Origin: Amnimonas aquatica | Lineage (GTDB): Bacteria; Pseudomonadota; Gammaproteobacteria; Pseudomonadales; Moraxellaceae | Reading direction: 5' to 3' | Length of the DNA stretch: 22,609 bases | NCBI RefSeq assembly: GCF_002943415.1 | Contig: NZ_PTQZ01000004.1 | Span: 1-22,609 of the forward strand | Shown here: in pieces, positions 16,170 to 22,609 of the stretch | Position numbering within the stretch: position 1 is the first letter of the stretch | How the letters are laid out: the number at the start of each line of letters is the position of its first letter | Program-made: the position numbers and the translations under genes | Notes under the pieces: generated by a model | Seen by the model: only the letters and a program-made list of their open reading frames with translations | Told to the model about the DNA's origin: nothing | The model's database searches: none

Positions 16170-16225
16170 GAAAACCTACCTTGTTGTTCTTGTGCGCCCC
16201 GCGCCGGCGTCAGCGCGCGGGCCCG

Positions 16226-16834
16226 TCACTGCCACGGACGATAGTAGGCATCTTCCGCCATGGCCAGCATCTCGGTGTCGCCGGCGCTGTCGCCGTAAGC
16301 CGCTTTCACGCGTTCGCAACCGAAGCGCTGACGCAGGCGCGCGGCCTTTTCCGGACCATAGCAGTTCGGCGTCGCCAGGCGGCCGGTGAAGCGACCGCGG
16401 GCATCGACCTCGAGCTCGGTGGCCAGCACTTCGTCGAAACCCATGTCACGCGCCCAAGGGCGCAGGTACAGGGCCAGCGTGGCGCTCACCAGCACGCAGA
16501 CATGGCCCTGCTTCTGGTGCCCGCGCAGCTTCGCGACCGCCTCCGGGCGCAGCGTGGCGGGAATGCGCAGCTCGGCGAAGCGCTCGGCCTCGCGCTCCAG
16601 CAGCTGGCGCGGACGGCCGCCGAGGAAGATGCCCAGCACCTTCACCTTGGCGCTTTCGTTGTCGGTCAGCCGCAGCAGGAACATCAGCAGCACCGGCAGG
16701 CTGCGCAACAGGCAGAACAGGAAGCGCCACCACGGCGTGACGAAGAACAGGAAGCGGAAGAAGGACTCGCCACGCGTCAGCGTGCCGTCGAAGTCGAAGG
16801 CGGCGATGGTCGGGTTGCGCACGATCACGCTCAC
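16226..16834 (-). CDS. HAD-IB family phosphatase, candidate polyprenyl-P-ribose-5-phosphate phosphatase
   Basis: A 202-aa haloacid dehalogenase-type hydrolase of the SerB-like subclass IB. Motif I is DFDGT (D14 nucleophile, D16 acid/base), motif II has S117 in LVSAT, motif III has K163, and motif IV is GDSAGD (D182, D186). Between motifs I and II is a very hydrophobic helical stretch (about 25-54, Phe/Trp/Leu-rich) that could hold the enzyme at the membrane, fitting a lipid-linked substrate. The start is GTG at 16834 with GGGAG 9-13 nt upstream; nearby ATGs are out of frame. It sits between the reductase and the UbiA-family gene, where the pathway needs removal of the ribose 5-phosphate. Mycobacteria use a PAP2-type candidate (Rv3807c) for this step. 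Fold is certain, substrate inferred. Confidence 0.85.
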   Translation of the reverse strand: MSVIVRNPTIAAFDFDGTLTRGESFFRFLFFVTPWWRFLFCLLRSLPVLLMFLLRLTDNESAKVKVLGIFLGGRPRQLLEREAERFAELRIPATLRPEAVAKLRGHQKQGHVCVLVSATLALYLRPWARDMGFDEVLATELEVDARGRFTGRLATPNCYGPEKAARLRQRFGCERVKAAYGDSAGDTEMLAMAEDAYYRPWQ

Positions 16835-16862
16835 GGACGGGCTCCCGTCATGCCGTCGGCCA

Positions 16863-17597
16863 TCACAGCTTCAGCCTCTTGAAGATGAACTCCGGCACAT
16901 TGCGGATGATGAGCAGGATCAGGCGCCAGAAGCCCGGCACGTAGATCTCGTTGCGCCCCGCCGCCTGCGCTTTCACGATCACCTCGCCGACGCGGAAGGG
17001 ATCTGCGACCAGGAACAGCCCGGGCAGGCCGAAGGTCATGCGGGTGTCGACAAAGCCCGGCTTCACCGTCAGCACCGGCACGCCGACCGCCGCCAGGCGG
17101 TTGCGCAGGCCGGCAAGGTAGATGGCCAGGCCGCCCTTGGCGGCGCCGTAGACATAGTTGCTCTGGCGGCCGCGGTCGCCGGCCACCGAGGCGATGCCGA
17201 CGATGAAGCCGTGCTTGCGCTGCTCGCAGCGGTCGGCGAAGGCGTTGAGCAGCGCCACCGGACCGGTGAGGTTGCGCTGCAACACGCGCAGCGCGGGCTC
17301 GCCGCGACGCATGGCATCGCCGTCGGGCATCCAGCCGGCGGCCAGCAGCAGGCCGTCGACATGGCCGTGCTCGGTCTCCAGGGCCTCCAGCCAGGCATCA
17401 CGCGGGCAGGGGTCGTCGAGGTCGATGTCGGTGACCGCGACCGTGGTGTGGTAGCGCACGCGCAGGTCGGCGGCGAGGCGTTCGAGCTCGTCGCGGTCAC
17501 GGCCGGCGAGCAGCAGGCGCTGGCGCTGGGCGGCCCAGGCGAATGCGCAGCCGCGCGCCATGGCGGAAGTGGCGCCGACAATCAGGATCTGCGTCAT
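16863..17597 (-). CDS. dprE2: DprE2-like SDR: decaprenylphospho-2-keto-erythro-pentose reductase
   Basis: Second half of the 2'-epimerisation: NADH-dependent reduction of the 2-keto intermediate made by DprE1 to polyprenyl-P-arabinose. The 244-aa protein is a classical-length SDR with a variant nucleotide loop GATSAMARG (8-16), N109, S137 in IASVAGDRGRQSN, and catalytic Y150-x-x-x-K154. The C-terminus (GFWRLILLIIRNVPEFIFKRLKL in two parts, about 222-244) closely resembles the basic amphipathic end of Rv3791, which probably associates with the membrane. The frame is open to 17675, but the ATG at 17597 overlaps the dprE1 stop by 1 nt (TGATG) and starts right at the Rossmann fold. Pairing with a DprE1 homologue makes the specific call much stronger than SDR alone. 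Confidence 0.88.
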   Translation of the reverse strand: MTQILIVGATSAMARGCAFAWAAQRQRLLLAGRDRDELERLAADLRVRYHTTVAVTDIDLDDPCPRDAWLEALETEHGHVDGLLLAAGWMPDGDAMRRGEPALRVLQRNLTGPVALLNAFADRCEQRKHGFIVGIASVAGDRGRQSNYVYGAAKGGLAIYLAGLRNRLAAVGVPVLTVKPGFVDTRMTFGLPGLFLVADPFRVGEVIVKAQAAGRNEIYVPGFWRLILLIIRNVPEFIFKRLKL

Positions 17598-19024
17598 CAG
17601 ATCATCTCCAGGCGCTGGCCGAGGGCGGACAGGAACAGGCCGTCGGGGTCGAGTTCGCGGCGGATGCGGCGCCACTCGTCCAGGCGCGGATACATGCGCG
17701 GCAGCGCGCTAGCCGCCAGACGGGCGTCCTTGGCCAGGTAGACGCGACCGCCGTGCTCCAGCACCACGGCATCAAGCGTGTCGAGCAGGCCCAGGGTGTC
17801 CTGGCGCAACGGCAGGTCCAGTGCCAGCGTCCAGCCCTCGGTGGGGAACGACAGCAGGCCGCTGCCCTGGGCGCCGAAGCGCTTGAGCACGGCCAGGAAG
17901 CTGGCATTGCCGGAACGCGCCAGGCGGTCGAGCACGGTGCGCAGGCCCTCGGCGGCGGATGCCGTCGGCAGCACGAACTGGTACTGCACGAAACCGGGCT
18001 TGCCGTACAGGCGGTTCCAGTCGCGGATGCCGTCCAGCGGGTAGAAGAACGGCGCGATGTCGCAGCGGAACGGCTTGCGCTTGCGCCCCTCCCAGCGGTA
18101 GTAGAACGCGTTGAAGGCCTTCACCGACCAGCGGTTGAGCGCCAGCGCCGGCAGGTTCACCGGCAGCGCCAGCTTCGCCGGCGCCGGGCCGTGGCCGAGC
18201 GGACCGTCGGCATGGTGGCCGCGCATGAACACCGAGCGCCCGAGCGACTTGCCGGAAGCCAGGCAGTCGATCCAGGCCACCGTGTACTCATCGTCGTGCT
18301 CGGGCGCGGCCATGATCGCCATGGCTTCGTTCAGGTCGCGCGCGGGCAGGTGCTGCACCTGCATGTCGCCGGACGGCACGCGACGCAGCTGCAGCACGAC
18401 TTCGCCGATCAGGCCGGTCATGCCCATGCCGCCCACGGTGGCATTGAAGGCTGCGACGTTTTCGGCCGGCGAGCAGCGCAGGCGACCGCCCGGGGTGAAC
18501 AGCTCGAATTCGCGCACGAAGGCGCTGAAGCTGCCTACGTGGTGATGGTTCTTGCCGTGGACATCGGCGGCGATGGCGCCGCCCAGGGTGACGTACCGGG
18601 TGCCCGGCGTGACCGGCAGGAACCAGCCCTGCGGCATGACCGCACGCAGGATCTCGTCGAGCGTGACGCCAGCTTCGGCGCGCAGCAGACCGGAGTCGGC
18701 ATCGAAGGCGATGAAGCGGTTGAGCCGGGTCATCAGCAGCGTGGCACCCTCGGCGCTGACCGCGGCGTCGCCGTAGGCACGGCCGGCGCCACGCGCCAGG
18801 CAGGCCTGGCCGGCCCAGGCGGCCAGCTCGGCATAGCGCTCGGGACGCGCCACGCTGGTGCCGGTGCGCGGGTAGCGCCCCCATCCGGTGAGCTCCTGCT
18901 GCACGGTGCCGGAAGGCGGGCCGGCGGGCTCCTGCTGCGGGGCGGTTGCGGAGGCAGGGCCAGGCAGTGCCTGGCCTTCGTCATGGCCGGCCTGGGCGCC
19001 GGTGCCGTTCATCGTTTCCGTCAT
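17597..19024 (-). CDS. dprE1: DprE1-like FAD-dependent decaprenylphosphoryl-beta-D-ribose 2'-oxidase
   Basis: Oxidises the 2'-hydroxyl of polyprenyl-P-ribose. The 475-aa protein aligns from GWGR (47-50) to its last residues with mycobacterial DprE1 (461 aa). FAD-site blocks are RGAGRAYGDAA (78-88) and PGTRYVTLGGAIAADVHGKNHH (two conserved halves, 140-161, H156 equivalent to H132). The catalytic Lys is K432 in YLAKDAR (K418). The residue at the benzothiazinone-binding cysteine (C387, GWNIC) is A401 here (GWTLA). The first 40 residues are a Pro/Ala/Gly-rich extension; an alternative ATG at codon 5 is possible. It starts 3 nt after the ffh stop and overlaps dprE2 by 1 nt. Its nearest confusable family is alditol/gulonolactone oxidase, but the alignment is far better to DprE1. 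Confidence 0.92.
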   Translation of the reverse strand: MTETMNGTGAQAGHDEGQALPGPASATAPQQEPAGPPSGTVQQELTGWGRYPRTGTSVARPERYAELAAWAGQACLARGAGRAYGDAAVSAEGATLLMTRLNRFIAFDADSGLLRAEAGVTLDEILRAVMPQGWFLPVTPGTRYVTLGGAIAADVHGKNHHHVGSFSAFVREFELFTPGGRLRCSPAENVAAFNATVGGMGMTGLIGEVVLQLRRVPSGDMQVQHLPARDLNEAMAIMAAPEHDDEYTVAWIDCLASGKSLGRSVFMRGHHADGPLGHGPAPAKLALPVNLPALALNRWSVKAFNAFYYRWEGRKRKPFRCDIAPFFYPLDGIRDWNRLYGKPGFVQYQFVLPTASAAEGLRTVLDRLARSGNASFLAVLKRFGAQGSGLLSFPTEGWTLALDLPLRQDTLGLLDTLDAVVLEHGGRVYLAKDARLAASALPRMYPRLDEWRRIRRELDPDGLFLSALGQRLEMI

Positions 19025-19027
19025 CGA

Positions 19028-20533
19028 TCAGCGCTTCTTGAAGCCGGGCGGCAGGGCGCCGCCGAGACCGGGCAGACCGCCCGGGAAACCGGAACCGCCC
19101 AGGCCGGGCAGGCCGCCGGGCAGACCGCCGCCGGCAGCGCCCTTGCCGCCCGGCGCGGCGCCCGGCAGGCCGTCGAGCATGCCCGGCGGCAGCTTGCCCT
19201 GCATGCCCTTGAGCATTTTCATCATGCCCGACGGGTTGGCGAACTTCTTCATCATCTTTTCCATCTGCGTGTGCTGCTTGAGCACGCGGTTGACATCCTG
19301 GATGGTGGTGCCGGAGCCGTTGGCGATGCGGCGCTTGCGCGAACCGTTGATCAGGTCCGGCTTGCGCCGCTCGACCGGCGTCATGGACTGGATGATGGCT
19401 TCCATCTGTTTCATCTGCTTTTCCGGCGCGCCACCAGCCATGGCCTGCTGCACCGCAGCAGAATTCATGCCAGGCAGCTTGTCGAGCAGGCCGCCCATGC
19501 CGCCGAGGTTGCGCATCTGCTGGAACTGCTCGAGCATGTCCTGGAGATCGAAGCCCTTGCCCTTCTGCAGCTTCTTCGCCAGCTTCTCGGCCTTGTCCTT
19601 GTCGATCTTGCGCTCGACCTCCTCGACCAGCGACAGCACGTCGCCCATGCCGAGGATGCGCTGCGCGATACGGTCGGGATGGAACAGCTCCAGCGCATCG
19701 GTCTTTTCGCCGACGCCGATGAACTTGATCGGCTTGCCGGTGATGCTGCGCACCGACAGCGCGGCGCCGCCACGGGCATCGCCGTCGGCCTTGGCGAGCA
19801 CGACACCGGTCAGCGGCAGCGCGTCATTGAAGGCCTTGGCGGTGTTGGCGGCGTCCTGGCCGGTCATGGCATCGACCACGAACAGCGTCTCGATCGGCTT
19901 GATGGCCGCGTGCAGGCGCTGGATCTCGGCCATCATCTCGTCGTCGATGGCGAGGCGGCCGGCGGTGTCGATGAGCACCACATCGGCAAACTTGAGCTTG
20001 CCCTCGGCGATGGCGCCGCGCGCGATCTCGACCGGATCCTGGCCGCTGTGCGACGGGAAGAACAGCACGTCGATGTCCGCCGCCAGCGTTTCCAGCTGCT
20101 TGATGGCGGCCGGACGGTAGATGTCGGCGGAAGCCACCAGCACCGTCTTCTTCTGCCCCTTCAGGTAGCGCGCCAGCTTGCCGACCGTGGTGGTCTTGCC
20201 CGCGCCCTGCAGGCCGGCCATGAGCACCACCGCCGGCGGCGTGGTGGCCAGGTTCAGGCCCTCGTTGGCCTCGCCCAGCGTGCGCACCAGCTCGTCATGG
20301 ACGATCTTGACGAAAGCCTGGCCGGGCTGCAGCTGGCTGAGCACTTCCTGGCCCAGCGCCTGCTCCTTGATGCGCTCGATGAAATCCTTCACCACCGGCA
20401 GCGCGACATCGGCCTCGAGCAGGGCCATGCGCACTTCGCGCAGGGTGTCCTTGATGTTGTCCTCGTTCAGCCGCGCCGAGCCGGTGATGGCGCGGAGGCT
20501 GCTGCCGAGGCGTTCGGTGAGGTTGTCGAACAT
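19028..20533 (-). CDS. ffh: Signal recognition particle protein Ffh (SRP54)
   Basis: SRP GTPase that binds 4.5S RNA and hydrophobic signal sequences and docks with FtsY for co-translational membrane targeting. The 501-aa protein has an N domain (1-90), a G domain with GLQGAGKTT (107-115), DTAGR (189-193) and AKADGDARGG (247-256, where the usual Thr of TKxD is Ala), and a Met-rich M domain (about 320-450). The RNA-binding block SGTTIQDVN is visible. After PPGMLD the protein carries about 47 residues of Gly/Pro/Leu-rich sequence (455-501) with a duplicated PGGLPGLGG unit before ending PPGFKKR; E. coli Ffh (453 aa) lacks this. It is divergent from ypjD, as in E. coli. Downstream, dprE1 begins after only 3 nt, leaving no room for a terminator. 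Confidence 0.97.
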   Translation of the reverse strand: MFDNLTERLGSSLRAITGSARLNEDNIKDTLREVRMALLEADVALPVVKDFIERIKEQALGQEVLSQLQPGQAFVKIVHDELVRTLGEANEGLNLATTPPAVVLMAGLQGAGKTTTVGKLARYLKGQKKTVLVASADIYRPAAIKQLETLAADIDVLFFPSHSGQDPVEIARGAIAEGKLKFADVVLIDTAGRLAIDDEMMAEIQRLHAAIKPIETLFVVDAMTGQDAANTAKAFNDALPLTGVVLAKADGDARGGAALSVRSITGKPIKFIGVGEKTDALELFHPDRIAQRILGMGDVLSLVEEVERKIDKDKAEKLAKKLQKGKGFDLQDMLEQFQQMRNLGGMGGLLDKLPGMNSAAVQQAMAGGAPEKQMKQMEAIIQSMTPVERRKPDLINGSRKRRIANGSGTTIQDVNRVLKQHTQMEKMMKKFANPSGMMKMLKGMQGKLPPGMLDGLPGAAPGGKGAAGGGLPGGLPGLGGSGFPGGLPGLGGALPPGFKKR

Positions 20534-20580
20534 GGCGGTCTGTCATCCGTTCTGGCCGTCAGCGACGGCAAATGCGCCCG

Positions 20581-20586
20581 ATTATA
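20581..20586 (-). promoter_or_regulatory. -10 element of the ffh promoter
   Basis: A perfect TATAAT on the minus strand, 47 nt upstream of the ffh ATG, in the 130-bp ffh/ypjD divergent gap. The -35 position has no good match. If ffh and the downstream cluster are one transcript, this promoter would also drive dprE1 onward. Confidence 0.55.
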
Positions 20587-20663
20587 GGCATGACACGCGT
20601 CTGGCGCACGGCCGCGGGCTTGTGCCACACTGCCGGTTCGTTCGATTGCCTATCATTTGCGTC

Positions 20664-21476
20664 ATGAATGCCCTGCCCGCCCTGCTTGCACTGATCGCCA
20701 CCGTGCTCTATCTGTCGGTCGCCATCGCCGTGGCACGCGCCGTCGCCAGGCGCCAGGCCCCGTCCCGGGCCCCGCTGCTGGCCCTGCTCGCCCTGGCGCT
20801 GCTGCAGCATGGCGGGGTGATGTACGGGCTCATGATCCAGCCCGGCGGGCTGCATTTCGGCTTCTTCACCATCGCGGTGCTGCACGCCTGGCTGCTGGCC
20901 GTGCTGGCGCTGCTGGTCAACCTCCACCGTCCGGTCCAGGGAATCTACCTGGTGGCACTGCCGCTGGCCGCCTTCGAGCTCAGCCTGGGTGTGATCGGCC
21001 ACGAGCGCGCGCCGGTACCCGCCCCGCTGACCCCGGCCGTGCAGGGACACATCCTCCTCTCCCTGCTGGCCTACAGCATCCTCAGCATCTCCGCCCTGCA
21101 GGCGATTCTGGTGAGCTGGCAGGAAAGCGCGCTGCGCCGCCACCGGCGCGGCCTGCTGCTGGCGCTGCCGGCGCTGCAGACCATGGAGAAAATGCTGTTC
21201 GAGCTCATCGCGCTGGGCTTCGGTCTGCTCACGCTGGCCATCGGCTCCGGCTTCATCGTGCTGGACGACATGCTGGCCCAGCACGTGGCGCACAAGACCG
21301 TGTTCTCGCTGGTGGCCTGGCTGATCTTCGCCATCCTGCTGCTCGGGCGGCACTGGCGCGGCTGGCGCGGCCGCATGGCGGTGCGCTTCACCCTGATCGG
21401 CTTCGTGCTCCTGCTGATCGGTTTCGTGGGCACCAAGTTCGTGCTGGAGCTGGTGCTGGCCCGTGCCGCTTCCTGA
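20664..21476 (+). CDS. ypjD: CcsA/YpjD-family inner membrane protein
   Basis: A 270-aa protein with about eight membrane segments, related to the cytochrome c assembly protein CcsA/CcmC family. The conserved signatures are QGHILLSLLAYSILSISALQAI (two parts, about 128-149) and the C-terminal HKTVFSLVAWLIFAILLLGRHWRGWRGRMAVR region with its histidine and WRG. E. coli YpjD, also divergent from ffh and followed by a corB/yfjD gene, is the same family; its role is not established as cytochrome biogenesis. The ATG at 20664 lies just after a TATCAT that may be a -10, so the leader would be very short. Its 3' end overlaps the next gene by 14 nt, indicating co-transcription and coupled translation. 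Confidence 0.9.
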   Translation: MNALPALLALIATVLYLSVAIAVARAVARRQAPSRAPLLALLALALLQHGGVMYGLMIQPGGLHFGFFTIAVLHAWLLAVLALLVNLHRPVQGIYLVALPLAAFELSLGVIGHERAPVPAPLTPAVQGHILLSLLAYSILSISALQAILVSWQESALRRHRRGLLLALPALQTMEKMLFELIALGFGLLTLAIGSGFIVLDDMLAQHVAHKTVFSLVAWLIFAILLLGRHWRGWRGRMAVRFTLIGFVLLLIGFVGTKFVLELVLARAAS

Positions 21477-22344
21477 CCTGCTGGCCGGACTGCTCGCGGC
21501 GCTGATCGCCGCCGGGCTGCTGCTGGTCTGGCTGCTCTGGCGCAACCCGCACTGGCTGCACCGGCTGGCGCTGGACCTCGGCCAGCGCCAGGCCGTGCGG
21601 CGCTGGCTGGGCCAGCTGGTCGGCAAGCTGCTGCTGCCGCCCCTGCACCAGCGCCTGCTGCTGGGCCTGCTCGACCTCGACCGCTGCACCGTCAACGACA
21701 TCATGATTCCGCGCCAGGCCGTCGCCGGCATCGACCTGGATGCCGACATCGCCGATATCCTGCAGGCGCTGCGCACCACCCAGCACACCCGCCTGCCGGT
21801 CTTCCACGGCGACCTCAACCACACCGTGGGCATCCTGCATGTGCGCAACGCCGCCCGCAGCCTGGGCCAGGGCGACCTGAGCAAGGCCGACATCACCCGC
21901 TACATGCGCTCGCCCTACTTCCTGCCCGAGCGCACGCCGCTGCCCGCGCAGCTGCTGGAGTTCCAGAAGCACCGCCGCCGCCTCGGCCTGGTGGTGGACG
22001 AATACGGCGATGTGCAGGGCATCGTGACCCTGGAGGCCATTCTCGAGGAGCTGGTCGGCGAGTTCACCACGCGCAGCACCGACAGCCACCCGGACATCAC
22101 CACCGAGGGCGATGGCAGTGTGCTCGTCGACGGCGCCGCCAGCCTGCGCGCCATCAACCGCACCCTGGGCTGGACGCTGCCGGTGGACGGCCCGCGCACC
22201 CTCAACGGGTTGCTGCTGGAGCAGCTCGAGGAAATTCCGGAAGGACCGCTCTGCCTGACGCTGGAGGGCTACCGGATCGAGGTGACGACGTTGCGTGGCA
22301 ACCTGGTGGGCCAGGCACGCATCAGGGAGCTGCCGGCGGACTGA
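21463..22344 (+). CDS. CorB/YfjD-type protein with CBS pair and CorC_HlyC domain, DUF21 absent
   Basis: A 293-aa protein that matches the C-terminal two thirds of YfjD/CorB. It has a CBS pair (about 75-200, beginning LDLDRCTVNDIMIPR and including GLVVDEYGDVQGIVTLE) and a CorC_HlyC transporter-associated domain (about 210-290, with DGSVLVDGAASLRAIN and TLNGLLLEQLEEIP). Normal family members (E. coli YfjD about 428 aa) start with a DUF21/CNNM membrane domain of about 180 residues. Here only about 65 residues precede the CBS pair, with a single strong hydrophobic segment (5-26). The start is GTG at 21463, overlapping ypjD by 14 nt; there is no room for a longer N-terminus unless it overlaps ypjD fully. 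It may anchor to the membrane and act as a regulator rather than a Mg/Co transporter. An inverted repeat follows. Confidence 0.85.
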   Translation: MPLPDLLAGLLAALIAAGLLLVWLLWRNPHWLHRLALDLGQRQAVRRWLGQLVGKLLLPPLHQRLLLGLLDLDRCTVNDIMIPRQAVAGIDLDADIADILQALRTTQHTRLPVFHGDLNHTVGILHVRNAARSLGQGDLSKADITRYMRSPYFLPERTPLPAQLLEFQKHRRRLGLVVDEYGDVQGIVTLEAILEELVGEFTTRSTDSHPDITTEGDGSVLVDGAASLRAINRTLGWTLPVDGPRTLNGLLLEQLEEIPEGPLCLTLEGYRIEVTTLRGNLVGQARIRELPAD

Positions 22345-22354
22345 AGCAGGACGC

Positions 22355-22395
22355 GTGCGGATGCCCGTGCCAAGAACCGGCACGGGCATACGCGC
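22355..22395. terminator. Strong inverted repeat between convergent genes
   Basis: ATGCCCGTGCC (22361-22371) and GGCACGGGCAT (22379-22389) form a perfect 11-bp stem with a 7-nt loop. The stem extends by about five further pairs (one G-U) after a mismatch. It fills the 55-bp gap between two convergent genes and may serve both as a terminator, though no long U-tract is present. Confidence 0.6.
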
Positions 22396-22399
22396 AGCA

Positions 22400-22609
22400 T
22401 CAGGGCAGCGGTTTCAGGTCCAGGCCATCGATGACATACAACGTATTGCCGTCGAACACCGTGTTGGCACTGTCCAGGTACTTCTGCTGCAGCGCAAAGG
22501 TGACCGGATTCACCCACAGCGCGAAGTCATCGTCGTTGATCACGCCCAGCGTGGAGCTGTTGATCACCCACAGCCCCTCCATCTTGTCGTGCGGGTACTT
22601 CACCTTCTC
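22400..22609 (-). CDS. C-terminal fragment of a protein cut by the window edge, possibly phytase-like
   Basis: Only the last 69 residues are visible; the frame stays open to the window end at 22609, so the start lies outside. The sequence KMEGLWVINSSTLGVINDDDFAL followed by a C-terminal LYVIDGLDL (quoted in parts) resembles the end of beta-propeller 'esterase-like activity of phytase' or related proteins, in which a Lys-x-Glu-Gly-(Leu/Ile) block precedes a Val-x-Asn-Asp-Asp-Phe strand. This is a pattern impression from a short fragment. It is convergent with the CBS-domain gene. Nothing can be said about its localisation or full domain content. Confidence 0.55.
   Translation of the reverse strand, partial: EKVKYPHDKMEGLWVINSSTLGVINDDDFALWVNPVTFALQQKYLDSANTVFDGNTLYVIDGLDLKPLP

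Noticed and set aside
16196..16222. GC-rich hairpin between the HAD and UbiA-family genes as a terminator
   Set aside because: The stem has a bulge, no U-tract follows on the minus strand, and the downstream gene has its own ribosome binding site only 10-15 nt before the start; at most an attenuating or processing structure.
17543..20587. Plus-strand open frame of 1014 codons opposite dprE1 and ffh
   Set aside because: Antisense shadow rich in His, Gln and Arg; ffh and the DprE1 homologue on the other strand are certain.

Overview
The window is about 22.6 kb of GC-rich (roughly two-thirds G+C by eye), gene-dense chromosomal DNA from a Gram-negative bacterium, most likely a gammaproteobacterium. 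The run xerD-dsbC-hom-thrC-recJ-prfB-lysS, beside the rpsP-rimM-trmD-rplS operon and an ffh/ypjD/corB block, recalls Xanthomonadales (Lysobacterales) and relatives. That placement rests on remembered gene order and protein similarity, not on a search. The two outer blocks are core housekeeping genes; the centre is accessory.

Left block (71-9873, all minus strand). Reading in the direction of transcription: rplS with a strong bidirectional terminator, xerD (recombinase), dsbC (periplasmic disulfide isomerase), hom-thrC (threonine pathway, 4-nt overlap, clear sigma70-type promoter, terminator after thrC), recJ, prfB (intact +1 programmed frameshift), lysS, and a small DUF4870-like membrane protein.

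Ribosomal block (9505-11664, minus): rpsP-rimM-trmD-rplS in the standard order. There is a perfect 9-bp inverted repeat in the rpsP leader, and paired repeats and alternative hairpins in the 159-nt trmD-rplS gap. A divergent EamA/DMT transporter (11888-12796, plus) follows.

Central accessory block (12806-19024, minus): six tightly packed genes whose products match, step for step, the mycobacterial route to decaprenyl-phosphoryl-D-arabinofuranose. They are a DprE1-like FAD oxidase, a DprE2-like SDR reductase, an HAD-IB phosphatase, a UbiA-family phosphoribosyl-1-phosphate polyprenol synthase, an LPG_synthase_TM-type multi-pass protein (candidate flippase), and a GT-C (PMT_2/ArnT-like) glycosyltransferase. 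Inferred chemistry: PRPP plus polyprenyl phosphate gives polyprenyl-P-ribose-5-P; dephosphorylation and 2'-epimerisation give polyprenyl-P-arabinose; this is flipped to the periplasm and D-Araf is transferred to an unknown acceptor. The block begins 3 nt after the ffh stop codon, so the first genes are probably co-transcribed with the SRP GTPase gene. This is the most interesting part of the window.

Right end: ffh (minus, with an extra Gly/Pro-rich tail) is divergent from ypjD (CcsA-like membrane protein) and a CorB/YfjD-type CBS protein that lacks the usual N-terminal DUF21 membrane domain. A strong inverted repeat separates these from the 3' end of a convergent gene cut by the window edge.

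No rRNA, tRNA, CRISPR array, insertion sequence or phage gene was seen. No gene-free stretch exceeds 300 bases.
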